64,000 bases of DNA, taken from contig JAYKXP010000009.1 of assembly GCA_037176845.1 (NCBI GenBank), positions 248,001 to 312,000 of the forward strand, given 5' to 3'. How positions within the stretch are numbered: position 1 is the stretch's first letter; every line of letters begins with the position of its first letter. Position numbers and translations under genes: made by a program. The notes beneath the pieces are model-generated. The model searched no databases. It was not told the origin of the DNA and saw only the letters and a list, made by a program, of their open reading frames with translations. This DNA comes from Paramarasmius palmivorus. Its lineage: Eukaryota > Basidiomycota > Agaricomycetes > Agaricales > Marasmiaceae. Of the stretch, positions 25,834 to 38,251 are shown piece after piece.

Positions 25834-27626
25834 TTAGATGGCGTAACCATAATATGTATGCGATGCGTCGGATTCGGGGGCAGGTGAAGGTGAAGCAGGA
25901 GGCGGTGTAGGTGTATAAGGAGCAGGTGTCGCCAAGCCTTCTTGGGCTGTTTGGAAGGTTGAATGTGAATTCGGTGTCATGGGTGGTGTTTGACGAGGAC
26001 TGTGTAATGGCGGAGGCGGGGTGAGTGAACTCGAACCTTCATCGATATCGAACGATGTTCGAGAACGCGGTGAAGACAAGGGTGATGTAGGCCGGGAAGA
26101 AAGATCATGGACTGGCGTGTTCGGCGAGCCTGGTCCTAAGATACAATCAGATACGCGTGACAGCTTGATTGAATCGTGATGCTCACTAGATTCTTTACCT
26201 GTTGATGTAGGTTGTCCACCCGACACTAATGATTCTAAGTAAGCAGAGCTCAGAGACAGTCGCTCGATAAACCGGGACGGATGTATCCTGAAGTTGTGAC
26301 CTGGATGCGAATCTTGATGATGAAGCGGAGGTCGCCTTGGTACAGGCAATGCCACAGCCGTATTCTGAGACGCATAAGTGTCTGCAGTCGGTGGCGGAGA
26401 AACTGATGATGAAAGAGATTCTGTATCATTAGGTATATGTGGTCGGATAGGTGGTGTGGCTAATGGAGACGGTGCGTTGGCCTGGTACGGTCTAAATGGC
26501 GAGACATACGACTCGGATTGTGTAGGGGAATGTGACGGTGAATGCGACGGGGAGTGCGACTGAGATGTTCGTCGGTAATGCATTCGAGGTGGTGAAGTGT
26601 ATGGGTCAAAGGAGGACATGGGTGATACGCCTTCTTTGGATGCAGCTGAAGAATCTATCATTGAAGGAACAGCCGTCCGGGATTGGCGATAATGATATTT
26701 GTATTCTCCGCCTGGTAACTCCGACCCGCTCGCGAGTCCGAGCTGCCGTGAACGTTGGTCTTCGCGTTTTCGTCGTCGTCGACATATCAGACATGTCGTA
26801 AGAACGAGGACTATAAACGCGATCCCTCCCAACGTCCCTCCCAAAACTGCTCCTAAGGTACTTCTGCGAAACGAATAAATTAACAAAGACTTTCAGATTT
26901 TTTATGTGATCAAACTCACCGATTTGACCGTGCTCCAGCCTGATCTAGTGCTAGCGTTGGTGTCGGTGAACGAGGGGCGACCATTGCGGTAAGAGTTGCT
27001 ATTGGAACGAGAGTGGCTTCGCTGGCCTGCAACGTTGAAGTGGATATCGACCCAGAAAAGGTCGCAGTCGAGGAAGATGAAACGCTGGTAGTTTCCAGCC
27101 GATTCACGACTTCGACGCATCCACCACGCTGATTGCCGTCAAATGAACAGGTCTGAACATTCGAGAACCCCTCTTCGGATTGCATGCGAACGTATCCTGA
27201 TGCATTCTCAACACGTATCCCTAGTGAGGTGATAGTTGGGATCAGTATCTAGAACAAGGTACCCATTCCACCTGTAACTCACCTTCCCATGTACTTGTTG
27301 ATGTGGACGTAGTGCTACCCATCGCCGTCGTCTTATATTCAACCACCTTCTCTGAATAAGTTGTCTCGCTTCCATCGCTCGCAGTTCCAACGGCCACTAT
27401 TGTCCGTGAAAGGTTCGAAGGCTCCACGGGGTCTTGGGTCCTTGTAACATCGTACAGTGTTACTATTGATTGGAATAGTGATGCATCAGAGTCTGTACTT
27501 GCAGAATGCGATCCTAGTATCCATTCGAACCAAGGGAAAATTTTCAGTGACACGAGAATAAGCGCCGGAACCATAATGAGACGTACGGGCACATGAGGCA
27601 AGCAAGACAGCCAATAATGTGAACAT
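25834..27626 (-). CDS. Single-pass membrane protein with Pro/Ser-rich tail
   Basis: Unknown function. The start at 27626 gives a short signal peptide (MFTLLAVLLASC), then an extracellular region of about 190 residues with SLFQSIVTLYDVTR, Thr/Ser-rich segments and two Cys near VQTCSFDGNQRGGC. One transmembrane helix follows (TLGGIAFIVLVLTTCLIC), directly flanked by RRRRKRED, a strong inside-positive signal. The cytoplasmic tail of about 300 residues is rich in Pro, Ser and His and includes a tandem SHSP repeat. The stop is at 25834-25836. The layout resembles fungal wall sensors (Ser/Thr ectodomain, one helix, basic juxtamembrane), but no WSC domain is visible and I do not assign it. Confidence 0.75.
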
Positions 27627-29397
27627 GTTGCATAGACTGAATTCGGGGAATTTAGGGCGTCACTAATTGGAGTACTCCAATGCCAAAGCTCTGGAGCACG
27701 AGGAAGAGGAAGAGGGAGGAAGGAGAGTTCAGCAAACTCAAGCGGGGACAGTCACACGCGGCTCCAGTATGATGTAGCCCCCCCAATTTTTCTGAGAAAA
27801 ACAAAGGAAGGGTTAAAAATTGCCGGCGGACATGATTTGCCGAATGTGCCTTACTTCAAAACAGAACAGAGTTCTTCCTCATTTTTTCGAGGAAAGGATC
27901 ACGAATATGGAAACATAGAGATACAAGATAATCGAGAGCTCTTGTTGCGCATCCCGAGGACGGAATTCGAACGCGTGCAAGTACATGAAGGCCGAAGCTA
28001 GGATGGAGGAGTAAATTAACCTGAAACGTAATCGCGCCGCCTGCGCCTCGAGCGCTCCGCTCTTGGCTCTCCGGATACCTTCGGAGCATCAATCCACTTC
28101 TGTAGGTTTCTCCCTGATTCTCCTTTCTCGCTTCCACATATCCAGACAGGTTGAATCCTGTTTCAAGAATAGGAATAGGACGTAGCACCTCGCAAAGTAA
28201 AATTTTCGTGGCCTAGACCTGAGACTTGAGCCAACAGCACGCCAGGACAATAACGGAAACGGTCCCATACGCCAACTGAAAGCAACCAAGACACGGATTC
28301 AATGGCACAGATATCCGAGTCATAGGACCCAATAGGTGATAGCATACTTGTCCAACAACGTGGAGTGGCGATAGAAGCGTTGGCGATATAGAAATTGCTC
28401 AGAGTTGGAAGCAGCCTCTGATTTGTATCGGTCGGCCAAGGTATGATTCCAGTGTTTCCCAGCTGTTTCCTGGGGATACTGAAGGGTAGTGGGTCCAGGG
28501 TACTCTATTGCTGATCGAGTTTCATTTCGAGTCTGATAGCAGGCTGCAGCATCGTCAGCATGATCACCTTCGCGGCGGGCGCGAAACATTGCAGGTGACC
28601 CAACCAGGTAGGGTTCCGGTCAACATAGCCTGGAGAAGTAACGTGTTGTATTTGTCCATGATATCCATACCTGAATGACGTGCTAGCTAGGTGTGATCAG
28701 AGATGCGAACATGTGCATGGATTGAACAAAGTTCGATGCCTCAATGGAATGATGATGGTTGGAGATGTCGACGAGACGAGCGATATCTGAGCCAAGGGCA
28801 AAGGCAGTGCATAGATCATTTGGGAGATGAATATCAAAAAATCATGCATGGCTTGCGTTTCTGGGTCCCAACATACATCTCCCATGCAAAGCGGTAAAAT
28901 CTTGAATAGTCTGAAAGGCTCTCCTGATGCACTTGACTTGTTGCTGTTTTGGAAACTTCAGGTTTCGTAGCAGAAAATGCTGCTGGGCAATGAGCATGTG
29001 TTATCCGCACAGCGTTAAGCTTTAGCTGAGAAAGAAGATCCTGGGACAAGCACACGCATCTCGCGTACCCGAAAATCATCATGAATCGTTGATGGGCCGT
29101 TGCTAATTGGTTGCTAACGCGTCCAGATGAAACACTGTTCCGCGTGAGTCCCTTCGATAATTTCCGGTTAAATATTTCTTTCATTCGACACTGTCGACAG
29201 TTTTTGGAGGCTTGAAATCGCGTCTAGTGACCATAACTAGCCCTTAAAACAAGAGCTTTTCGAGGTATTTTGATGCCAGGCTGGAGGGACATGGAGGAAT
29301 TGGTGAGAACGCGGTGTGACAGGGCTGTGACACTGACAGATTAGGACAGATTCTATTTGTTGCCTTTTGATCGTTATCCGCGTGGCATGGAGTTGAA
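27627..29397. other. 1.8-kb stretch without a recognised gene
   Basis: Separates two divergent genes. Contains the promoter of the membrane protein gene and short open frames of up to 116 codons with no family features. No repeats recognised. Confidence 0.4.
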
Positions 29398-29583
29398 TAT
29401 AAACCGCCAACCTTTCTTTCTCTTGTTCTTCATCTTCCTTCCTTTCACCCTTTTCTTACCACTTCTTTTCGACTGAGTCGTCTTGGAACTTGCTTGAAGC
29501 AGGCCTCATCACACACTCTTTCTTTCAAAGTCAGCTAGTACTACTTTTATCATCCACCAACTTTCGCATCAAAACCAACCAAC
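29398..29583 (+). promoter_or_regulatory. TATA box and CT-rich leader of secreted repeat protein
   Basis: TATAAA at 29398-29403 is followed by a long pyrimidine-rich run (about 29410-29470) and an ATG in the context CAACATGAAG. CT-rich start regions are typical of strongly expressed fungal genes; strong expression is inference. Confidence 0.55.
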
Positions 29584-30598
29584 ATGAAGTTCACGACCGT
29601 TTTCGTCGCCGCATCTGCCTTTGTCGCCTCAGTTTCCGCTATCCCAGTAAAGCGTGATGTTGATCCTGCCTTGGTGCCAGACTTTGGTCACCCATCTGGC
29701 TTGAACCCTACTGGAACTGGGGATTGTGATGGTATTAATGGTCCTAATGGCCAGCCCATCAAAATTCCATGCTCTTGCCCACCGGAACGCGGCGCTTTCC
29801 TTCAAGTGAGTTGTATTCTCCATTTTTCTCCAGCTGTGTCTAATCAAAACCACCATTCCATAGAGCTTGAATGCCAACGTTAACGCCGGCCGTGCAGTTA
29901 ACAACCCATCTGTGCCCATTTCATTCCCCACCGATAACTCCAAGGAATCCCAGATTGCTCGTATTCAAGCATCTTTGATTACCTTGCAGAACCTCAATGG
30001 TCCTGGCGTTGGCTGTCCGGCGGCCGCTACAACATTACTGGCACAGCAGAAGGCTATCCAGGATGGCACTGCGCCTCCCCCACCTGCTGCACCCCCAGCA
30101 GCACCACCTGCTGCTCCCGCTGCACCGCCTGCTACCGGTGGCGTTGACCCAGCGCTCGTTCCGGACTTTGGCCACCAGGCAGGTCTTAACCCGACTGGTA
30201 CCGGTGACTGTGATGGTATCCCCGGACCTGACGGTAAGCCTATCAAGGTTCCCTGTGCTTGCCCTCCCGACAGGAACTCTTTCATTCAAGTGAGTAAACC
30301 TTGTGATTTAAACGAATGTTTGAGACTGATAACTTCCTATAGTCTCTCAGCGCAAACGTAGCTGCTGGCCGTGCCGTCAACAACCCATCTGTTCCCGTGT
30401 CATTCCCCACCGGTAACTCGAATGGAGACAAGGCTGCACGTATCAACGCTGCTCTCATCACTTTGCAAAACTTGAGAGGACCTGGTGTTGGGTATGTCTC
30501 TGTTTTGTACTAGAATCAATGCGAATACTGATGTGCGGTTTTCAAGGTGCCCTGCTGCTTCAACAACGCTTTTGGCCCAGCTTAAGGCCGTTCAATAA
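29584..30598 (+). CDS. Small secreted protein with two tandem repeat domains
   Basis: Signal peptide MKFTTVFVAASAFVASVSA, then a likely processing site (VKRD). Two copies of a domain of about 100 residues follow, separated by an Ala/Pro linker (30072-30135). Each copy starts VDPALVPDFGH, continues GLNPTGTGDCDG, then PIK(I/V)PC(S/A)CPP, a splice site, AGRAVNNPSVP, SFPT, LITLQNL and GPGVGCPAA. Introns fall at the same point in both copies (after the AFLQ or SFIQ codons, near 29813 and 30291), so the duplication included the intron. A last intron (30493-30547) precedes the C-terminal exon and stop 30596-30598. The family looks like a conserved fungal secreted protein of unknown function; no enzyme motif is visible. 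Confidence 0.85.
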
Positions 30599-32491
30599 AC
30601 GCTCAGTAGTGAAAAAAAAGTTGCGGAGATGCAACAAGAGCTCAATGATGCCCGCCGCGATGAACGTTGGTTTTATACACGATATTTTTTGGATGATACC
30701 CGCCATGCTTGCGTGGCGTGCGCTCGTTTTGTACATACTCACTGTCTTTGATTCGAGTAATCTATGAAGGGTTGGATGGTTGATCACCATACATAAGTAC
30801 CGTTGGCTTGGGCTGTTTACCAGTAGTGTTCTTCGTTTGGTGTTTCTGAGTTCATACAGGTGATAGGACCAAAGTACATGTCCGGTGAGGCATTAGTTCT
30901 GCGGCTTTTCCCGGCAAGGGCATGGTGTATGAGGTGGCAACGAACGTTCTGTCATTGAGGAAAATTTTTATATTCGCTTATGCGAGGTTTGATCTTTTCA
31001 CAGGTATGTACCGTACGGGCATTTGGCGGACGTTGAGTCTAAGAGATATCCGTATCTGTAAAAAGAGTGAATAGTCAGTAAATGAACCACAAATTTCAAG
31101 CCGAGAATTCAGAAATTGGTTCAGAAAGCTAGGTAAAAAAAAAGAGGTTGTCGGCATACTGAAGCGGCGGTGTCTAGTCGCCTCTTGGAAACACGGACCA
31201 TAGCAAAGATCATCACGAAAGATAGAAAAAGGAGATTGAGACTATAGTGCTCACCTAACTTATAAGCGCAGAGGTATGAAATGGCGGAGACATAGTGGAA
31301 GAAATGGAAGCAAATTCGAAAATGTTGGGTAATCGGAGTTCGAAATTTCTGACTCAGACTATCATGTACCTTATGTCACATGTCACAGTAACACTCCTCT
31401 TGTCATGAACCTCGCACTCTTCGCTCACCTGTTTGCCTGTTTGCTCGCGCCCAGTCGTATATATAGGATATCCGCGGCGTACCTTTCGGATCCGAAAGAA
31501 CCTATCAACCCTCTCATGCAAAAATGCCTTTATGGAGATTCTAGTTATTTCGGGATCGCGGACTTGCCGAACGAAAAATCTCGGGCGCTGAGGTTCTCGA
31601 AGACTCGTGAATAGATCCAGGAAAACATTTATGCTATCAGCGAATCCGGTGCGACGGAACGAACTTCTCAATTGGAGAAGGTGCTTCAAACTTGAACCCG
31701 AAATTAGCATTGCACCGCTACCGGTCACTCTACATGGGCCAAAGCTAATTGCTGATCATTTTTCGGTATCTATTCTGTTCTTGCGTCAAACTCTCATGAT
31801 ATTCCTGGATGTCCTGTTTCGCCTCAAAAGCCGTCGGTGTTCTCGGATCGTGCTATGTAAGCCACTCACTACACTTGCTTCTCCGGAAATCTTTTCCGCG
31901 ACAAACCATTCAAATTTCGGAGCTCCTAGTTCTTTAGACATGGTGAAAGCCAAGCCCTGGGTGCTGCGGCCGGGGGTGCGTACACTGCGACAGTGCTGTC
32001 GTTTTCTGTTCTCAAGAGCTCCGTTCAAATTCTGAGAAGCACTGGGTCAGGTACAGTGGCCTCCAAGCGAGGGGGCGACCCCAAGTCAATCTACTTACAA
32101 CTGTCATACGCAATGCATAGCGTACGGACATATGGTTCAACGTTCAACAGTCATGGTTGGCTCAGGGACCCTGTGCGCCATCATGATTAATGATTGACGA
32201 TCTATCTGCAATTAGGGCGCCATCGCGTTCTTACTGACCCTCGCCGTAGCATACGTATCGTCTACACTACCAGTGTATGTACTGAATCAAGTGTACCAAT
32301 GGCACGCTTCTCAATATTGAATATTCGAATGTTGAACGTTTGAACGTTGAGGCCGGCTAATCAAGTCGCCGAAATCCCGGCGCACTTGACGTCAGACCCT
32401 TAGTCACCATGGTCAGCGTCCACCAAAACATTCGCGATGCATCTGAGGCAGCTGCTATTCCTATCCTCTGCTTCCTTCCCTTCGCTCAAAG
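30599..32491. other. 1.9-kb stretch without a recognised gene
   Basis: Short open frames overlap on both strands at 31354-32035 but none shows a family pattern. Two short sequences built from GTTGAAC/GTTCAAC units occur at 32132-32148 and 32331-32350 in opposite sense. Confidence 0.35.
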
Positions 32492-33937
32492 ATGCGTGCA
32501 GTTCTGATCAAGGATGGAAAAGGCCCCATTGAAAACTTGTTCTTGGGAGAAACGGCGGATCCAGTTGCTCATGCTGGCGAAGTAATTGTCAAGGTACGAC
32601 ATCCATGAAGTCGTCGAAGTCGGTTCGTCTCACATAGAGCCAGATTAAGGCATTTGGGTTGAATCGAATGGACATCTTGCAACGCGAGGGGATGTACCCA
32701 ATACCTCCTGGAGCTTCTGAGATTCTTGGTGTCGAATTTGCTGGATGTATCTCCTCCATCGGCGAAGGAGTATCAGGCTGGAATGTGAATGATGAAGTTT
32801 TTGGTCTTGCCTCAGGTGTACGTCAAACATTCCTATCGTGAATATCGGAGCAGGTGGCTAAACTTATCTATAGGGTGCCTACGCGGAGCTTATAGCTGTT
32901 CCCGCGTCTCATCTGTTTCCAAAGCCCAAATATTTACCCTGGAATGAAGCCGCGAGTATCCCGGAGGCGTTCTTGACAGGTGCGAGTCATAGCTTTGCCC
33001 ACCAATCACACTAATTCACATCATCCATGCAGCTTATCAAGCTATTGCTCTTTATGGTGAGGTTGCAAAGGGTGAGAATGTTCTCATTCACGCCGCTGCG
33101 TCTGGAGTTGGTATAGCAGCCATTCAATTGGCCCGAATCAGGGGAGCGTGAGTATCGTCAATTCCTCAACGTGTGGTCCTATTTCATGACATATCACGAT
33201 TTTTAGGAATAACGTTATCGCCACCGCGTCGAAAAAAGAGAAATTAGACTGGCTCCTATCCATTCCCAACGGTGCTACACATGGAGTGAATTACAAGACT
33301 CAGGATTTTTTCCGAGAGGTCGTCTCCATTACGGAAAGTAAAGGTGTTGACGTCGTCGTCGACTTTGTTGGCCAAAGCCACTGGAAGAAGAATATTCAAT
33401 CGCTTGCCCGTGATGGCCGCATGGTAATGTTGGCTACCTTGAGTGGTATGTGGCGAAGCATTATACCGTTCAAAGCTATGTGTCAACAGCTTTTGCAGGC
33501 TCCAAGGTCGAGGACTTTGACCTTAGGGAGATCCTGTACAAGCGATTGCGTATACAAGGCTCAACTCTTCGTTCTCGTTCTGTTGAATATCAAGCTGATC
33601 TTGCGCAACGGTAGTTATATGTTACCGTTGCGATACATTTCTTGTTTTATTGATGTGATTACCAGGTTCCAGTCCGAGATACTGCCAAACATTACTGGCA
33701 AAGACGGTAATGGCGCCGTGAAAACTTATGTGCATAAGGTTTCTTCAATTCCAAACCTGTCATCCTCACTACCGCTGATTTACTCTTCGCCTAGGTGTAT
33801 TCATGGAAGGATATTCAATCCGCCCATCGCGAAATGGAGGATAACAATAACATGTATGTTTCTGTTTCCGGTGTCTGCTTCGCCCACCTAATATCTCGGT
33901 TATTATAGAGGGAAAATTATTTGTGAAGTTGATTAAT
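32492..33937 (+). CDS. NADPH quinone oxidoreductase, zinc-free MDR family (PIG3-like)
   Basis: Predicted cytosolic reductase of quinones or other alpha,beta-unsaturated carbonyls. The start at 32492 gives MRAVLIKDGKGPIENL; an upstream ATG at 32409 is out of frame. Motifs: substrate-side GLNRMDILQREGMYP, GVEFAGCISSIGEGVSGW, PEAFLTAYQAI, NADPH-binding HAAASGVGIAAIQLAR and VDVVVDFVGQSHW. It ends GKIICEVD at TAA 33935-33937. About seven introns, including one placing N-I-G-K across an AT|A junction near 33855-33909. The zinc ligands of true alcohol dehydrogenases are absent, as expected of this branch. Confidence 0.88.
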
Positions 33938-35853
33938 TGGACGAATGATTTGGACGAATGATACGCTAAAATAGGAAGTGAATGGTCAGTACAGTTAGTT
34001 TAAGTGTTATGGTGCTATTTGACTGGCATAAAAACCAGTACATTATACGGAAGAATCACAAGACAGAACATCTTTGCCTTGCACGAGGCTAGATGCGTGT
34101 CGGGCTTCGCGTCGAAAATAGCAGTCAGCTAAATTTGCTATAATAGATGCGGTACTAATTACTCTACATGCAACTAACGCCTGTCAGGGCACACGCTTCT
34201 CGAGCAAGATTATTTCTCCACGGCACGAAAGATGGGAATTCATCCTTCCTGATCTCCGCATGTCTGGAAGCTCTCGGACTTAGAAGAAGTTTGCGTCTTT
34301 CCTTCGGCTATGTTCTGGGCAAGACCGTGACGTCCTTGGCCCCAACGCCCCTTCTGGATGCACCGTCTTGACCTCCGATTTAGCGATACAACTTTTAGAT
34401 GGTTATCTCCCGGCAACACGTGTTGTCAAGCTCAGGTCTCCGTTTGTCCTTCCAGCGCGGACGATTACACTTTGTGCGTGGACCCCAATTCTGTATCATC
34501 CCATCTCACTCAGCATGTCATGCTTTAGCACGAGAAGTCACCATACCAAACCCGGGAAGTCAACATCGGACCGACCCTTCTCGCGGCCTCATATCCTCAT
34601 GCCTGTCGCTTCTCCTATCTGCGTTGTAGTAGATCCTCGCGTATCACCCAGAGGCAACCGGGAAAGGTCTAATATGTAGATCCTCCTATCTATTCCGACG
34701 TCTTCGCAATCTAGGGCCTACACATTACAGAAAGCGACTTCACCACACCGTGAGGCGTGTGGCGACGACAGTCACAAAGGTGCAATACTTGGTCGAAATA
34801 GCTCATAAGTAATCTCAAGCTATATTTCGGAGATAATCGGCCTCGTTCCGCGAAATCTTAAAGGCCTGCATACTAAATTTCCTCGCTCTGGAATCTGTAG
34901 ACGATGAGGTCACATCACTTCATTCCGTGTCACTGGAAAGGGAACAAAGCGTGGACGGGTGGCGCGACAGACTGCTGTCAACATCGGCATGTAATGATTG
35001 AAGCTGTCCCAAATAGACGAATAAAGTCTTGGCCAGAGCATTTAGAAAGCTCATAGTCAGGTATGTTGATATGTCGCTGAATACTTTTCTCCTGGAATAG
35101 GATTTTTGTCGGAGAGTTCATCCATCCTCGTAGTTGATCGGATACATCACCGCCGGTGGTGTTTCCCATAACCAAGTGAGCTGCTTCTGCCCTCCGCGTG
35201 CCCGTTCTTTGCTCACGAGCCACTACTGATGCTCAGATGCTCCATCTCGCTTACTTCTGTACGTGGGTGTTGGGCTCGCAGCTGGGCGCCCAGGGGACGA
35301 CATCCGTTGAAATCAGATTCAATTTGTGATAGCCTGCTTCAGCGGGCGCTCTCGCCATAACACTCAACCCGGTTAAACCGCTTTTGGATCGGCATTTATT
35401 GGGTCTAAGGTTTGAGGAATGTATAACGTGGTCACCCATGTAAGAGCTAACCTCATTTTTAGGATCAGTGGTTTCACTATACACCCGTTGAAGCCGGCCG
35501 TGCATCATTAAGAGGTAATGCAGTGTCTTGGTGCCAGCGGTATGTTATATGACACCTTCTATCCTGAAGCTGATGCACGGAAAGGAGAATCGGCGAGGTA
35601 CCATAATGCAGTGTTACTATCACTACATGTAACGCTTCGAAGCCGCCCTGATCGTTGTCTCGTTGGTTCTTTGCCCCAGTCGTTAAAACCACATCAAGAT
35701 TGCCGTCAGTGAGAACATCAAAGGGTTCGTGAGATTGTATTGCAATTATTTTTCCATTACACGGCACCGCTGATTCCCTTTTTGAGTCATCCAGTAACGC
35801 CTTTCAGTTTTTTTGGCTCGAAAAAATCGGACGCCTAAGATGCCTTCATCCCG
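33938..35853. other. 1.9-kb stretch without a recognised gene
   Basis: Begins with a perfect 13-bp tandem duplication (TTGGACGAATGAT twice, 33938-33963) directly after the oxidoreductase stop codon. The remaining open frames (up to about 100 codons) show no family pattern. Confidence 0.4.
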
Positions 35854-35862
35854 TATATATAA
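35854..35862 (+). promoter_or_regulatory. TATA box
   Basis: TATATATAA lies about 136 nt before the ATG at 35998, with pyrimidine-rich sequence in between. Confidence 0.35.
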
Positions 35863-35997
35863 GAGCTGTACCATGTTCGCCAATTCCAACATTCTACTGT
35901 CACCTCAACGTGCGAGTCCCAGCGATTTCTGCACCTACTCTCTAACCATTTGTTTCGCCTCTATACATCCACTTAGTCTATCCTTCTTCCATAAGCA

Positions 35998-36093
35998 ATG
36001 GCCGGACAACCTCAATCTGGAAACGGAAAGCCAACTGGAGGACCCCAGACAGTTCGTGGGGGCGCGTCTTCGACGGGCGCAGTGTTCTTCTAA
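35998..36093 (+). CDS. Possible 31-residue protein
   Basis: Open frame from ATG 35998 to TAA 36091-36093, Gly/Gln/Ser-rich (MAGQPQSGNG then TGGPQTVRGG) and ending VFF. The support is positional: a clean TATA box and a CT-rich leader upstream, an ATG in AGCAATGGCC context, and no longer ORF nearby. It may instead be the first exon of a longer gene or chance. Confidence 0.25.
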   Translation: MAGQPQSGNGKPTGGPQTVRGGASSTGAVFF

Positions 36094-36778
36094 ACAACAG
36101 TCATCGACCTAGACGCGTCAACAGTCTCATAAACGCGCACGACTCAACTCGGAGTCGTCATCATCGCCATATTTATCTCCAAACATCCCAAGGGTGCTTA
36201 TGCACTCTCCATCGTTGCGCATGGCGCATAGAATACGCTACCACGCAGAGCGTTCCTATAATCACATATCCTAGCCCCATATCGGGGAACTTCGACAACA
36301 TAATGACTAACAAGCATATGCTTGTGATCCCCATCATTACCGCAGATGACTGTCGGGATGGGCCGAATAATTTGGAGCAGAGTTCGGAAGGAGGTGGATT
36401 TCAGAGAGGCGGGATTCGTGGCACTTACTGTATATGAAATGACCACCCTACTGTATCTCGACGTATCGTATTTACGAGACTCTTGCAGCATATTTTTATC
36501 CTAATCGCATGTAGCAGTTGTATGGAGCTGTCTGGTACTCTATGTCATTCATAATTAAACTTCTATTACTTCTTATCCGTCTAATCAGCAAGTTAACATA
36601 ACGTCCCGACGTTGAATCGCCCGAGACAGCAAAGAAAATGTATGTGACAGCCATTTATTCTCATTCATCAATATCACCTGAAGAACGGAAAATACCAGGA
36701 GATGATGCGCACTTAGGCTGCGCAATATTACCTGTTGAAGATATTCAGTTATCCGATGTTACTGAACAGCGGGAACCC
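36094..36778. other. Intergenic region, nothing recognised
   Basis: AT-rich sequence downstream of the possible small ORF and of the convergent alpha/beta hydrolase; no motif seen. Confidence 0.35.
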
Positions 36779-37981
36779 CTACAGCTTGGCCTGATTTCCT
36801 GTCCACCAAATCCCTGTCTTCAATTCCGAACGCTGTCTCTTCTCCCACCATTCTAGGATGACGTCTACAATCTCGTCTTGCTTTCCCGTGAAGTTGTGAT
36901 CGCCACTTTCTATCAAATGGAGGTTATGTGTACCGGGCGCCCGTGAGCCTAAAGCACGGGAATAGATAATTGCATCGTATCTGGAGTGATGTCGGGTCAG
37001 AAAGAGTAAACCGAGGTAAGTATGTAGGTGCGGCCACGACGTACGGGGGAACGGTTTTATCTTGGAGACCGTGTATGGTGAATACGTCGGTGTTCGGGGG
37101 AAACTTGGTCCAGACAAGCGACGAGTCATAGCTAGCGAACCTCTCGAGATCCTCGGGATACACTGTGTATTTGACGACCTTTCGTGCAACTGTCGGTGTC
37201 CATATGTGGAAGCCTTTCTCGGCAAAACCTTTCTGCCATTCCGAAGCAAATGGCGCATCTGATACACGTCCCAGTCAAGTACTGGCGCTGGATGATACAT
37301 CGAGTAAAAGAAGTACCGTAGATTTTCTGGGAACATAAAACGTCGATGTAAGCTCGTCGATTTAAACTTAGACACGTACCCTCATGCGATAGCGAGCCGA
37401 CGCATTGACGAAACCTGACACTCTCTTCGCGTCTTCCGCGGTGCAAAGCCAACGAAACGCCACAAGCGAGCCTCGAGAATGTCCCACAATCAAGTCGACG
37501 CGATAACCCTTTGTCTTCAGATATGCAACAACAGCATTTAGATCCTGAATATCTTCGTCCATTCCACCCTGGTTCCATTTACCGGGCGTCTCATGATTAC
37601 CCCTTCAGAGTCGAGGATTGTGAGCGGAATGGGTCCGACTTGTAAAGGTCCCACGTACCGAAAGTCGAATCTAAACGAGTCCATCGGTAGCCGGTGAGCA
37701 AGTCGTTTCAGGAAAAGATAATCTTTGTGTCTGGGGTAGCAGAACCGTAAGGGTCATGGAAAGTTATTGACAGGTCGAAGATGATCACAGACCCCGCAGA
37801 ACCATGCAGAATCTGATGGAAGTTAGTCGCTGGTCATGTTCTCCCGGTCTAGGTGACATACGAGAGCAATCTTCTTCTCTGATTCGACCACAGCCTGACC
37901 CTCTTCCAAGATACCAACAATACGGCAACCTTCTTCATCTGGATGCGGAATCTCCAATCGTATTGACCGACGCAGCGACAT
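36779..37981 (-). CDS. Cytosolic alpha/beta hydrolase
   Basis: Serine hydrolase of the alpha/beta fold, probably an esterase or lipase-like enzyme with unknown substrate. The start at 37981 gives MSLRRSIRLEIPHPDEEG. Short exons join to LILHGSAGHKDYLF (oxyanion-side HG motif), FRFDFRGNHETPGKW, the nucleophile elbow VGHSRGS, the acid in FTIHGLQDKTVPP and the catalytic His in ESGDHNFTG. It ends WTGNQAKL at 36779. The first two introns are 37855-37903-sized and the GG|A junction in SAGHKD is split, so a naive scan misses the N-terminal third. No signal peptide. Confidence 0.85.
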
Positions 37982-38251
37982 CTAGGGAATGAGACAAAGA
38001 GAATGAGTTTATTGAAGGGAATGAGGGACTGTCCAAGCCTGAAATTGAGGCCTGAGTTCGTGGTTCGGTCGTGACCTGCATCGAGTTGAAACCCAGAGTG
38101 CTCGGCTACCGCTATAGCCGGATTTATTTCCTTACCCACGGGTCGTATTCCCGCTTCTCCACTCACGACGCAAACCTCCTTCTTTGATTTTTTTCTGGGG
38201 TATCCTAAACACCGCAGTGTCACGGATCTTGGTATTTCCATATACTCAGAA

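Noticed and set aside
27940..28050. Possible tRNA on the minus strand (GCGTTCGAATTCC resembles a B box)
   Set aside because: The T stem is imperfect and no matching acceptor stem or anticodon arm could be placed upstream.
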